Source: a virus
Virus record (IMG/VR): IMGVR_UViG_3300044951_001627
Coordinates: 1-28,351 of that record
Direction: 5' to 3' (one strand)
DNA: 28,351 bases
Positions 1 to 7,638 of this stretch are shown in pieces. Every line of letters starts with the position of its first letter. Within the stretch, counting starts at the first letter, position 1. A program made the position numbers and the translations under genes. Under the pieces are notes generated by a model. The model saw only the letters and a program-made list of their open reading frames with translations. It made no database searches and was not told the DNA's origin.

Positions 1-387
1 TTCTCCAGCGAGGGCATCCCCCGCCTTGGTCAGCCGCTCGACCTCGGCCTTGAGGCGGGTCTGGTCGTCAATCAAGGCGGCGACCTGCGTCTTCAAACCA
101 TAGACCTCGTTGTTGGCTTTCTGCCATTCACGCACAAGCCTGTCCTCGTTCTCCTTTTCCATCTGAATGTCGGAAGTCAGCCGCTCGACCTCGGCCTTGA
201 GGCGGGCGATTTCCTCGTCGGCGTCGATGGTCGCTTGGATGATGGACACGCGGACGACCTTCAGCACGTCGGCCTTTAGGGCGGCGGCGAAGGCATCACG
301 CTGGGACTCGGCGTGGTGCAACTGCAGGCGAAGCCGGGTGACTTCGTCGTAGTCGTTTGGGTTCTGTTCGGGTGGTTGGGTTTTCAT
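1..387 (-). CDS. coiled-coil phage protein, partial (C-terminus beyond window edge)
   Basis: The frame is open from an ATG at 387 to the window edge, giving 129 codons with no stop, so the gene is truncated by the window. The protein begins MKTQPPEQNPNDYDE and then becomes charged and heptad-rich. It contains the decapeptide RLKAEVERLT twice, 49 residues apart, which suggests a long alpha-helical coiled coil. It starts 10 nt after the stop of the small terminase gene, so it is in the same transcript. The leader is C-rich (TTTCCCACC before the ATG) and has no Shine-Dalgarno sequence. I do not recognise the family. A scaffold or terminase-associated role would fit its position but is inference only. 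Confidence 0.75.
   Translation of the reverse strand, partial: MKTQPPEQNPNDYDEVTRLRLQLHHAESQRDAFAAALKADVLKVVRVSIIQATIDADEEIARLKAEVERLTSDIQMEKENEDRLVREWQKANNEVYGLKTQVAALIDDQTRLKAEVERLTKAGDALAGE
29..206. repeat. 31-bp direct repeat inside the coiled-coil gene
   Basis: Positions 29-59 and 176-206 are identical over 31 bases and lie 147 bp apart, exactly 49 codons. The repeat therefore keeps the frame and encodes the same decapeptide RLKAEVERLT. Identity at the DNA level points to a recent internal duplication or gene conversion rather than old protein-level repetition. Confidence 0.9.
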
Positions 388-397
388 GGTGGGAAAG

Positions 398-937
398 TTA
401 CTTGTCGTCCGGATCTACATTGACGGCACCGTCCATGGCCTTGAGGTCGTCAACGACCTGGCGCATGGAGTCGAGCTGCTTGCGTCCCTTTTCGACGACG
501 TCGGCCAGCTCGGACAGGGACATCTCATGCTGGTCCTTTCGGCCGGCCTTGCCCAGTTGCAGGGCGGCGGCGACGGCCGACAGTCCATGGCCGGAAGCCT
601 CCAGGGTCCAGCGTGCGGCTTGGAACCGTACCTGCGCCGGTGCGGACGGGTCGGTCATCATGGATTGCATGACCTCCCACGCCTTGGTGGCGCCGGCGGT
701 CTTGATCTCCATGTCCCGCTTCAGCTCGATGGCCTCGCGGACCTTGTGGTTCTCGAGCAGCTTGCTTCCGCCGTCGGCGTAGCCGGCGGACTTGGCCGCC
801 TGCAGGGCGTTGCCCCCGTTGGCGACGTAGGCGTCGACGAAGGCGAGCTGTTGCTGGTTGAGCGTGGACTGTTCGGTGTCGTGGCGGATGATGATGCCAC
901 CCTTCCATTGGTCCTTATCGGTTTTGTTTTTTCGCAT
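398..937 (-). CDS. terS: terminase small subunit (Terminase_2-like)
   Basis: DNA-packaging protein that recognises viral DNA and regulates the large terminase subunit. After a polar N-terminus the protein has the pattern typical of Terminase_2 small subunits: LNQQQLAFVDAYVANGGNA, then QAAKSAGYA and LLENHKVREAIELKRDMEI. This is the HTH-containing N-terminal domain. It is followed by a helical region and an acidic C-terminal tail ending DPDDK. The chosen ATG at 937 gives 179 residues and a 23-nt overlap with the upstream HTH gene. An ATG at 976 would add 13 residues and enlarge the overlap to 62 nt, and neither start has a clear ribosome site. The coiled-coil gene follows and the large terminase is expected beyond the left edge. 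Confidence 0.85.
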   Translation of the reverse strand: MRKNKTDKDQWKGGIIIRHDTEQSTLNQQQLAFVDAYVANGGNALQAAKSAGYADGGSKLLENHKVREAIELKRDMEIKTAGATKAWEVMQSMMTDPSAPAQVRFQAARWTLEASGHGLSAVAAALQLGKAGRKDQHEMSLSELADVVEKGRKQLDSMRQVVDDLKAMDGAVNVDPDDK

Positions 938-1361
938 CGAGTACGGATCGTTTGATTTGTTTCCAGTTAAAGTCATTGTCCACGCACCACCGGTGGACGT
1001 TGGACACCGGCACGCCGAGCGTGGCGGCGGCCCTGGACATGGTGCCGCCGGCTTTCCCCTCGGCCATGATGACGACGCCCCACCCGGTCTTGTCGTAGGA
1101 TGTGCCGACCATGCGGCGTCGCTGCTTGGTGAAGCTGATGCCTAGGATGATGGCCCACCTGCGGACGGTCGCCGGCGTGAAGCCAAGCTTGCGAGCGGCC
1201 TCGGGCAGGCACATGCCGGCTTCGGCGAGCCGGCGCATGTGCGGCCGAAACTCATTGATGCGTGCGGCGGTCGACGGGAACATGACATTGCCCCGGAAGA
1301 CGACGGCGCCTCGGTTCTGGAGTCGGATGATCGGCGACTCTATGACTTCGGGCTTACTCAT
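915..1361 (-). CDS. DNA-binding protein with two helix-turn-helix segments
   Basis: A 148-residue protein with two HTH-like segments in series. The first runs GMCLPEAARKLGFTPATVRR (roughly residues 50-70) and the second GTMSRAAATLGVPVSNVHRW (roughly 105-125). Both match the pattern of an A-A-x-x-L-G turn followed by a recognition helix ending in R-W. The ATG at 1361 forms an ATGA overlap with the stop of the endolysin gene (1358-1360), so translation is probably coupled. Its 3' end overlaps the start of the small terminase gene. A role as a late-gene regulator or a second packaging-site binding protein is plausible from this position, but the sequence does not decide between them. Confidence 0.8.
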   Translation of the reverse strand: MSKPEVIESPIIRLQNRGAVVFRGNVMFPSTAARINEFRPHMRRLAEAGMCLPEAARKLGFTPATVRRWAIILGISFTKQRRRMVGTSYDKTGWGVVIMAEGKAGGTMSRAAATLGVPVSNVHRWCVDNDFNWKQIKRSVLDAKKQNR

Positions 1362-1795
1362 TTGACCTTGTTTAGGCGGAACGCCTTCATGAACTTGGAG
1401 TCGGGGACGTTCTGCATGTTGTAGTTGTACCGGGCATAGCCGGCGATGCCCAGGTTCCACGCCAGCCACGTCTCCCCGAGGGTGGGCAATCGGCCGACCT
1501 TGTCGTGCAACCGGCGCCGGGTATAGGCAAGCCAGACCATGGCGTAATCCCGGGCGATCACCGGGTCGGTCGCCTTGCTATAGGGGTAGACAGGCAGGCC
1601 GAGCTTCTTTCTGACGGCCGAACAATCGGACCAGCTGGTATGCCAGAACTGAAACGGTCCGATGGCCTTGCCTCCGTCGCCGGCAGGGGTGGACGATCCT
1701 CGGCCAGAGCTTTCGACTTGTTCGACGGCGTCAACCCATGTGTCTGGCATGGGTGCGAGTAGTGATGCGGCCATTGTTGCGAGTGTCGTAATCAT
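1358..1795 (-). CDS. endolysin, lytic transglycosylase/lysozyme fold
   Basis: Predicted peptidoglycan-cleaving enzyme of the SLT/goose-lysozyme type, 145 residues. The catalytic glutamate is probably E28 in EQVESSGRG. It is followed by GDGGKAIGPFQFW, the usual substrate-groove segment, and later by WLAWNLGIAGYARYN, the family's AWNxGxxxYxRY motif. The first 14 residues (ITTLATMAASLLA) are hydrophobic and could act as an export signal or signal anchor, which would allow Sec-dependent delivery. The ATG at 1795 is preceded directly by CCCCAAC. The holin and spanin-like genes lie about 10 kb away, so the lysis functions are split over two transcripts. Confidence 0.82.
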   Translation of the reverse strand: MITTLATMAASLLAPMPDTWVDAVEQVESSGRGSSTPAGDGGKAIGPFQFWHTSWSDCSAVRKKLGLPVYPYSKATDPVIARDYAMVWLAYTRRRLHDKVGRLPTLGETWLAWNLGIAGYARYNYNMQNVPDSKFMKAFRLNKVK

Positions 1796-1802
1796 GTTGG
1801 GG
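1796..1802 (-). promoter_or_regulatory. start-proximal CCCCAAC motif of the endolysin gene
   Basis: The minus strand reads CCCCAAC immediately before the ATG at 1795, with no spacer and no Shine-Dalgarno sequence upstream. It is one of eight copies in the window and probably a translation-start signal; the function is inferred. Confidence 0.5.
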
Positions 1803-1816
1803 ACACCGACACTTGT

Positions 1817-2014
1817 TCACTTCTTCTTCTTGGCAACGTTTTTCTTAACATCTTTCTTCACCCTGGCCCTGCCCGTTCCGGACACAGGCAGGCCGCCACT
1901 ATCCCCATACTTCTTAACACCATTCTGCACTATTAGTCGGCACCTTTCCCAGAGTGATATATTATCCCGGCCGTCGTCCGCCTGCTTGAGGTAGTCGTGG
2001 ATCTTGCGGTTCAT
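1817..2014 (-). CDS. small basic protein of unknown function
   Basis: A 65-residue protein beginning MNRKIHDYLKQADDGRDN and ending in a strongly basic lysine-rich tail (KKDVKKNVAKKKK). Its ATG at 2014 overlaps the stop of the primase-helicase gene in an ATGA arrangement, which supports it as a real, translationally coupled gene. The endolysin gene begins 21 nt after its stop. No family is recognised. The basic tail would suit nucleic-acid or membrane-surface binding, but nothing in the sequence proves this. Confidence 0.65.
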   Translation of the reverse strand: MNRKIHDYLKQADDGRDNISLWERCRLIVQNGVKKYGDSGGLPVSGTGRARVKKDVKKNVAKKKK

Positions 2015-4278
2015 TTTGTCTTGAGGATTGTTCGGGTGTCTTTGTCGAACTGGTACTCGTCCCAGTCCGGGCCGTCGTAGGCGCCGGAGTTAATCTCGGC
2101 ACCGGACTCGTCGCTGGCGATCGGTCCGGACGGGACGTCGAGCCACTTCTTGTCCTTGCCACCCTTGGCGGCGGCGGCGACGAGTGACTTGGTGAGGAGC
2201 ATCTCCTCGACCATGTGAGAGAACTCGCCTGGGCCGATGGACCGTAGCAGGGCGGGCAGCTCGCCTCGCCGGCGGTACAGTCCGGACTTGGCGTTCTTGC
2301 CTTCGGCCGAGTACGGATGACCGTTGCGTGCAGCCAACTTGACGGAGGCGAGCAGCCACTCCCGTCGCTCGACGAAGTTGACGTCATTGAACTTATCCCT
2401 GGCGGTGACGTCGACGAGCAGGCCGGACTCGGTACGCAACAGCGTACGCTCGCCGTCGTACATCTCCGGGTTGTTGGCCTTGATGACGGCCATCTTCCAC
2501 ATGTGTCCCTTCTTGGGTACCATGTTCAAGCCCTTCATGCGACGGTCGTAGTCGGAGCAATGCCAGATGCCTAGGACGTAGCGGAAGGCCGCCGGCAGGG
2601 CGGAGCTACCGCGGATCGCGGCCTTCATCATCTCGGCGTTGCGGATGGGTTCGTCGCCCTGCTTGCGGATGTGGTGAGGCACGATGAGGGCGGCACCTAG
2701 CTCGCCGCAGACCTGGGATGCGACACGGGCAAACTCGTTGATGACCGTGGCGCTGTTCTCCTCGCCGTGCAGGACGCTGTTCAAGGTGTCGATGACGACG
2801 AGCTGCAGGTTTGGGATCTGCTTGAGCAGGGCGAAGAACTCGAGCCACTTACGGGAGGGCCTGGACTCCTGGGTGCGTGGGTCTTTCTCGACGAGGGAGA
2901 ACGAGCCGCCGGAGTTAATGGTGGGCAGGATGACGAGGTCGTCACCGGCCTCTCGCCGGCGGCTGCCGTCTGGGTCCATGTCGGCGAGGCGGATGTGCAG
3001 CTCGTCCTTGTCGTCCTCGGTGGTGAGGATGACGACGGCACCCTTACGCATGACGGGCATCCCGCCCCATGTGTCGCCGTCACGCTTGGCCGCCACCTTG
3101 AGGGCGAGGTCCAGCATGAGGAAGGTCTTGCCGGCGCCGCCTTCGGCGACGAGCAGGCCGTGCTTCGACGCCAGCACCAGCTTGTCGACGAGGAACTGGC
3201 GGGCCGGGCGGTCGCCCATGGACCAGCGGTGGGCGGCCCAGACGGCCAAGCCCTGGCCCTGCTCGAGGATAGGCTTCTCCGGCTCCGGCATAGGGCCGTG
3301 GGTGGCGATGTCGTTACGCAGTAGGCCCTGCCACTCGGTGTTGAAGCGGGCCTCCGGCCAAGGCGGATCCATGTGGGCCTGCATCCACCCGTAGGTGGAC
3401 AGGCGGGCCTGCTCGAGGTCCATCTTGCCGATGCGTGCGGTGTGGATGTAATGCCCGGCGACGCCGTTGAACGCCGACCACCGGGTGATGGCGCCCTCGG
3501 AGCCGGCCTTGACGTCCTCGGTCAGCAGGTCGGCGGCAGCCGGACCAGCCGGCGTGTTCATGGGGTCGGCCGGCTTCTCGACGATGGCCCACTCGCTGGC
3601 CGGCATGAGAGCGGCGGCCATGCTGGGGTTGGTGACTACGGACTGCCGATCGAAGCTCTCGACGACGACCGGACGGCGGACGCCGTTCTTCCCGTGGATA
3701 GATCCGGCAAGGCGGATGGGCTGATGCGCGCGGCCGTACGGGTTGCCGTCGACGCCTAGCCCGAACTGGATGTCGGCCCCGGCCTTGCGTGCGATGGCGT
3801 CGCGGATGGCAACGACCTCGGCGACGGTGACGTCGTAAATCTGCCAGTAGGCGTGCCGCTTGGCGGTGCCTTCATCTGTGGTGCCGCCGGACAGCACGAC
3901 CATGGCGGGCTTGCCGAAGTGCTGCTCGACGAAGTTGAGCTTGGCCTGGGTGTCGCCGGTATCGAAGTCGGCGCAGATAGTTTTGAATACGTCGCAGTTC
4001 TCGGCCGTGCCACGCTCGTCCTTAAGGGTGCAAGGCACGATGAAGGTGGCGACGTCGTGCTGTCCCCACCGGGTGGCGTGGAAGATCACCGATGACACGA
4101 AGCGTTCCCATCCAAGCGTCGCCGGCTCGAGGATGATGTCCTCACGGAAGATGCCCTCGCGGGTGGTGCCTTTCTCGCCGATGCCCCGGAGGCAGACGTA
4201 GCCCTTGGCGTCCTTGCCGAAGAGCATCTCGAGGTGGGACTCGACGGCGTCGTGGTCGATGTGAATAATGTCGGTCAT
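2011..4278 (-). CDS. primase-helicase: AEP-like primase fused to RepA-type helicase
   Basis: Predicted replication protein of 755 residues. The N-terminal part resembles archaeo-eukaryotic-type primases (prim-pol): an acidic pair D104-F-D106 in CADFDTGD, a GGTTDEGTAKRHAYW segment and a later RLAGSIHGKNG segment. The C-terminal half is a RecA-fold hexameric helicase of the RepA/AAA_25 type. It has Walker A GGAGKT at residues 380-385, Walker B LVVIDT with D497, and a VPHHIRKQ segment with H535-H536 followed by an AIRGSSA stretch. It would prime and unwind phage DNA for a host polymerase, since no phage polymerase is seen here. The ATG at 4278 directly follows a C6AAC motif. Confidence 0.85.
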   Translation of the reverse strand: MTDIIHIDHDAVESHLEMLFGKDAKGYVCLRGIGEKGTTREGIFREDIILEPATLGWERFVSSVIFHATRWGQHDVATFIVPCTLKDERGTAENCDVFKTICADFDTGDTQAKLNFVEQHFGKPAMVVLSGGTTDEGTAKRHAYWQIYDVTVAEVVAIRDAIARKAGADIQFGLGVDGNPYGRAHQPIRLAGSIHGKNGVRRPVVVESFDRQSVVTNPSMAAALMPASEWAIVEKPADPMNTPAGPAAADLLTEDVKAGSEGAITRWSAFNGVAGHYIHTARIGKMDLEQARLSTYGWMQAHMDPPWPEARFNTEWQGLLRNDIATHGPMPEPEKPILEQGQGLAVWAAHRWSMGDRPARQFLVDKLVLASKHGLLVAEGGAGKTFLMLDLALKVAAKRDGDTWGGMPVMRKGAVVILTTEDDKDELHIRLADMDPDGSRRREAGDDLVILPTINSGGSFSLVEKDPRTQESRPSRKWLEFFALLKQIPNLQLVVIDTLNSVLHGEENSATVINEFARVASQVCGELGAALIVPHHIRKQGDEPIRNAEMMKAAIRGSSALPAAFRYVLGIWHCSDYDRRMKGLNMVPKKGHMWKMAVIKANNPEMYDGERTLLRTESGLLVDVTARDKFNDVNFVERREWLLASVKLAARNGHPYSAEGKNAKSGLYRRRGELPALLRSIGPGEFSHMVEEMLLTKSLVAAAAKGGKDKKWLDVPSGPIASDESGAEINSGAYDGPDWDEYQFDKDTRTILKTK

Positions 4279-4311
4279 GTTGGGGGGTGTTAGTCCTGGC
4301 TGTTGGGGTGC
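4279..4311 (-). promoter_or_regulatory. intergenic leader with two C-tract-AAC copies
   Basis: The 33-nt gap before the primase-helicase carries two related minus-strand copies. CCCCAAC lies at 4302-4308 and CCCCCCAAC at 4279-4287, the latter touching the ATG at 4278. No Shine-Dalgarno sequence is present. This is the only gap in the window where the motif is doubled. Confidence 0.5.
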
Positions 4312-4878
4312 CTAGGTCAACTCCACAATCTCGCCACGGGCGGCCGCATCCTCGGCGACGGCCCGGGCAACCTCGTCGTCAAACTGACGCATCTCGTCTG
4401 GCGGGACGACGAAGCTCTGCCGCTCGGCTCCTCGGAAGTACTGCAGCCGGTCCGGTCTGATGACCTCGGCCCTGCCGGCCCAGCCCATGAAGGCGATGGC
4501 CCTGGCGTGGTAGTCGACGTGCATAAGGACGAAGACCTTGACGTCCTCCTTGGTGGTCATCACGCCGCCGATGAGGTAAGCCGGGACAAGCAGGTGCGGG
4601 TTGGGATGGTGGCTGGCCTTAACTTCGATTGACTCCCCATTGGGGGAGATGAAGTCGACCGACCCAGAGCGTGCCTCGATGGTGTCGTCACGCTCCATGC
4701 CGAAAAGCCGGGCGAAGCCGATCTCACCGAGCAGCCCGACCAGGTCGGTGACCTGGCCCGACTGCCGGCCGACCTTGCGGTCGCAGATGCCAGCAGCTCG
4801 CGACACGTCGTGGCGTGCGGCTGCTTCGGCTTCGGCGTGGACCATGACGTGTTCCGGAAGCTTGATGACGAGCTTCAC
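4312..4878 (-). CDS. PD-(D/E)XK-fold nuclease
   Basis: A 188-residue protein with a complete-looking restriction-endonuclease-like active site: E52 in LLGEIGFARLFG, D75 in SGSVDFIS, and E85-V-K87 in ESIEVKASH. This is the usual E...D...ExK layout of the fold. The following strands (LLVPAYLIGGV, KVFVLMHVD) fit the core sheet. The GTG start at 4878 overlaps the upstream stop by 4 nt (GTGA). The gene ends in TAG, which confirms that TAG is read as stop in this genome. It could be a Holliday-junction resolvase, a nicking enzyme or a host-DNA degrading nuclease. The location between recombination and replication genes favours a role in phage DNA processing. Confidence 0.75.
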   Translation of the reverse strand: MKLVIKLPEHVMVHAEAEAAARHDVSRAAGICDRKVGRQSGQVTDLVGLLGEIGFARLFGMERDDTIEARSGSVDFISPNGESIEVKASHHPNPHLLVPAYLIGGVMTTKEDVKVFVLMHVDYHARAIAFMGWAGRAEVIRPDRLQYFRGAERQSFVVPPDEMRQFDDEVARAVAEDAAARGEIVELT

Positions 4879-5174
4879 AGGGAGTGAATAAAGATTGGGG
4901 TATGCGCCCCGACGTAGCTGCCGGTGACATTGAAGTTCATGTGTTCAATGGCATCCTCGTCGGACATGCCTTCGGCCATCAGCACTCGCACACAGGTGTC
5001 ATACTCGTAGATGACCCGGATAGGGCTGAAGTCGGTGATGCCCACGATGGCGGCGTCGAAGCCGTCGGCGGTGAGCGTCTCATCATCCATATCTTCAAGG
5101 ATCTCGGTGAGTCGTTTGCGGTTCTCTTTAGCCAGCTTCTTGAGGTGGCTCTTCTCGGTTTTGTGGATTTTCAT
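4875..5174 (-). CDS. conserved phage protein of unknown function
   Basis: A 99-residue acidic protein starting at the ATG at 5174, which directly follows CCCCAAC. It has a charged helical N-terminus (KTEKSHLKKLAKENRKRL) followed by a compact domain with DGFDAAIVGI, RVIYEYDTCVRVL, SDEDAIEHMNFN and a terminal GAHTPIFI. From memory, similar short proteins with this FDxAIxG...YxYD...EDAxEHxxFN...TPIF order occur in many phage early regions, but I cannot name a function. It sits between two nuclease genes and overlaps the downstream one by 4 nt, suggesting joint regulation. Confidence 0.75.
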   Translation of the reverse strand: MKIHKTEKSHLKKLAKENRKRLTEILEDMDDETLTADGFDAAIVGITDFSPIRVIYEYDTCVRVLMAEGMSDEDAIEHMNFNVTGSYVGAHTPIFIHSL

Positions 5175-5181
5175 GTTGGGG
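5175..5181 (-). promoter_or_regulatory. start-proximal CCCCAAC motif before the 99-residue protein
   Basis: The minus strand reads TTCCCCAAC directly before the ATG at 5174, in a gap of only 12 nt after the nuclease stop codon. There is no Shine-Dalgarno sequence in this gap. Confidence 0.5.
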
Positions 5182-5186
5182 AAGGG

Positions 5187-5966
5187 TCAGCGCAGCCAGC
5201 TAGGGGTGATGTCGGTCGATGGCTTGGCCGGCGTTGGCGTGCCGTGGCACCGCTTCTTGTAGTCGCAGAACTTGCACTTGAAATCATCAGCCCCGCGGCC
5301 GGCTTTGCCCATCTCCTCGGGGGTGGAGGACTTGACGATGCGGACGGCCCGATCGATGTAGCCCTGGCAGTCGCGAGCGTTGAACTTTACAATCTCAATC
5401 CAGACCTCACCGGTATCTCGGTTGATGGCCGTGAACAGGCACGACTCGATGTCGTGGTAGCCCATGTAGATCTGGACCTGGGCGTAGTAGGTTGGCTTAA
5501 ACTCCTTCAGCCCGTTGCGCTTGAAGTCGGAGAAGGTCTTCGACCCGAGGGCCTTGTTCTCCCACAGCATCGGGTACTTGATACCAGCGATGGCCGGGCC
5601 GCCGTGGATGACGCCGTCAAGGTGTCCCTTAAACTTGCCTTCGGCGTCGCTCATGGCGATCTGCCGGCCGTCCTCCGTGTGCGTCTGCAGATCGAAGCCG
5701 GCGAGCTTCATGTACTGGGACATGCGTTCCTCGCCGTCATGCCCCATGTCGAACATGCGGAGGGTGTTGCCACGGAAGCCGGCGCCTTCGTCCTTTGGCG
5801 TCATGTGGAACGAGTAGGCCAGCTGACGCTCGCACTCTCCGCCGATGGCGGAGGCTCCGAGGTACTGGCGTGGGACCTGTGCGGCCACCTTGGCCTGCAG
5901 GGTTTCGTCCATGAGTGCAATGACTTGGACGGTGATCGGGTCGGGTTGTGTTTCGGGTTTAAACAT
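5187..5966 (-). CDS. RecB/Cas4-like exonuclease with Fe-S cysteine set
   Basis: A 259-residue PD-(D/E)XK nuclease of the RecB/Cas4/AddB-like group. The visible catalytic residues are D117 in GHLDGVI and E136-N-K138 in WENKALG, with a later YYAQVQIYM helix that matches the family's QxxxY-type motif. Four cysteines, C45 in GGECERQLAY plus C231, C234 and C240 in CKFCDYKKRC, have the one-plus-three layout of the Fe-S cluster known in AddB and Cas4. It probably resects DNA ends together with the adjacent SF2 helicase. The ATG at 5966 lies 4 nt past the helicase stop. An ATG at 6008 would add 14 residues and overlap the helicase. Confidence 0.82.
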   Translation of the reverse strand: MFKPETQPDPITVQVIALMDETLQAKVAAQVPRQYLGASAIGGECERQLAYSFHMTPKDEGAGFRGNTLRMFDMGHDGEERMSQYMKLAGFDLQTHTEDGRQIAMSDAEGKFKGHLDGVIHGGPAIAGIKYPMLWENKALGSKTFSDFKRNGLKEFKPTYYAQVQIYMGYHDIESCLFTAINRDTGEVWIEIVKFNARDCQGYIDRAVRIVKSSTPEEMGKAGRGADDFKCKFCDYKKRCHGTPTPAKPSTDITPSWLR

Positions 5967-5970
5967 AAGA

Positions 5971-7638
5971 TCAGATAGCGAGGACCTTGGCCTTGACGTG
6001 GTTCTCATGCCACTTCCAAGTTAGCGCGCAGGCGGCGCGGTACTTCGTCATGCCGAAGGCGGCGATGCGCTGGACGGAGAGATGTTCGAGCTGCTTGTCG
6101 GTCGGAGGCTCGGTGATCCATCGCTTGCTCTTGCGGGCGGCGTCCTTGTCGCCGTGTTCCCGGAGGTAGTCGTCGGCCGAGGCGATCGCCTGGAGCCGGT
6201 CGTCGGTTACGGTGATGAGTGTGGCCGTGCCGTACCCCTCTCCCCCGCCGACGGCGTACTGCTTGCCGGCGTGCTGGACGACGCAGGCCCATGCGGTCAT
6301 GGCGGATGCGATGGTCACCATGCCGTCCCAGAATGACTCCCACTTAAAGGGGGACATCTCGAGGATCTCGACCTCGGTCAGCTGGAAGTTCTCGAGGGCG
6401 CCACGTTCCTCGGCTTCCTTCTGTCGGCGGGCTACGCCGTCGAAGATGTGGTCGCAGGCTGGGCAGACGGCGACGCCGAGCGGGACCTGCATGTCGCAGC
6501 TAGGGCATGGCTTAAGCTTGGCCGCACCCTTGATTGGTTCGAGTACGACCTCGGTATCGAGACACCCGTGGGTGAGGATGGAGTAACCAAAGTCGAGGAC
6601 GATGCAGTCGGACTTGACGACGCCTGGGTGCTTCTCCGGGTCGACCTTACGCAGGCCGCGTCCAATCATCTGGATCATGGTACTCTTGTAGCTACACGGC
6701 CGGAGCAGCAGCACGCATGACACGGTCTGGCAGTCGTAGCCCTCGGTGAGGACGGCGACGTTGATCAGCACCTGGGTACGGTCCTTCTCGAAGTCGGTCA
6801 GCGCGCGCTTGCGGGCGTTGTCTGAAAGTCCGCCGTGGACGATGTCGGCCTTCACGCCGGCGTCGCAAAAAGCCTGGGTCACATGCTCGGCGTGGTCCAC
6901 GGTCGAGCAGAAGACGACGGTCTTCCTGGTGCCGGCCTTGTCCTTCCACTCGGCGATGACCTTGCTGGTCACGGCGTCCTTGTCCATGATGGCCTCGACC
7001 TGGGCCATGTCGAAGTCGGCGACGGTCTTGCGTACGTTCGCCAGCTCTGACCGCAGGCCGCAGTCGATGACGAAGACGCGGGGGCGGACGAGGTTGCCAG
7101 CATCGATAAGCTCCTTGATGGAGATGACGTCGGCGACGTTGTCGAAGACCTGCTTAAGGGCTTTCTTGTCGGCCCGCTGGGGGGTGGCGGTTACGCCGAG
7201 GACCTTGACCTTCGGGTTCAGTTCCTTGGCCCGGTCAAGGATCCGCAGGTAGGAGTCGGCGGCGACGTGATGGCACTCGTCGATGACGATGAGGTCCATG
7301 GCCGGCATGGTGGCTAAGTTGTCCTCGCGGCACAGCGTCTGGACCATGGCGAAGGTGACGCCGTCGGACCACTTCTTGCGGTCGGCGGCATAGATGTCGG
7401 ACTGGGCCTCTGGGTCGAACCGCTTGTAGGTGGATCGGTTCTGGGCTACCAGTTCATCTCGGTGCTGAAGGACCAGCGAACGCATGGTGGCGCCGTCACG
7501 CTTGGCAAACTTGATCGCGGCCGAAAGCATGACGGTCTTGCCGGCGCCGGTAGGTGCGACGCCTAGCGTGTTACCCCTGTCAGCAAGGGCGTAGCATAGC
7601 CGGTGGACAAAGTCCGCCTGTCGTGGTCGGAGCTTCAT
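5971..7638 (-). CDS. SF2 DEAD/DEAH-box helicase with zinc ribbon
   Basis: ATP-dependent DNA helicase of superfamily 2 (ResIII-like), 555 residues. Motif I is GVAPTGAGKT ending at T35, motif II is DECHH at 120-124, motif III is GVTATPQR, and motif VI is QMIGRGLRK near 321-330. A four-cysteine ribbon, PCPSC...CPAC, follows near residues 376-396, and a roughly 150-residue C-terminal extension ends the protein. The gene is followed after 4 nt by the Cas4-like nuclease, which suggests a helicase-nuclease pair for recombination or end processing. The start at 7638 has no Shine-Dalgarno sequence and follows a hairpin-rich leader. Confidence 0.88.
   Translation of the reverse strand: MKLRPRQADFVHRLCYALADRGNTLGVAPTGAGKTVMLSAAIKFAKRDGATMRSLVLQHRDELVAQNRSTYKRFDPEAQSDIYAADRKKWSDGVTFAMVQTLCREDNLATMPAMDLIVIDECHHVAADSYLRILDRAKELNPKVKVLGVTATPQRADKKALKQVFDNVADVISIKELIDAGNLVRPRVFVIDCGLRSELANVRKTVADFDMAQVEAIMDKDAVTSKVIAEWKDKAGTRKTVVFCSTVDHAEHVTQAFCDAGVKADIVHGGLSDNARKRALTDFEKDRTQVLINVAVLTEGYDCQTVSCVLLLRPCSYKSTMIQMIGRGLRKVDPEKHPGVVKSDCIVLDFGYSILTHGCLDTEVVLEPIKGAAKLKPCPSCDMQVPLGVAVCPACDHIFDGVARRQKEAEERGALENFQLTEVEILEMSPFKWESFWDGMVTIASAMTAWACVVQHAGKQYAVGGGEGYGTATLITVTDDRLQAIASADDYLREHGDKDAARKSKRWITEPPTDKQLEHLSVQRIAAFGMTKYRAACALTWKWHENHVKAKVLAI

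Noticed and set aside
4884-5978. Plus-strand frame of 364 codons
   Set aside because: Antisense to three well-supported minus-strand genes with catalytic motifs, and its composition is that of a mirror frame.
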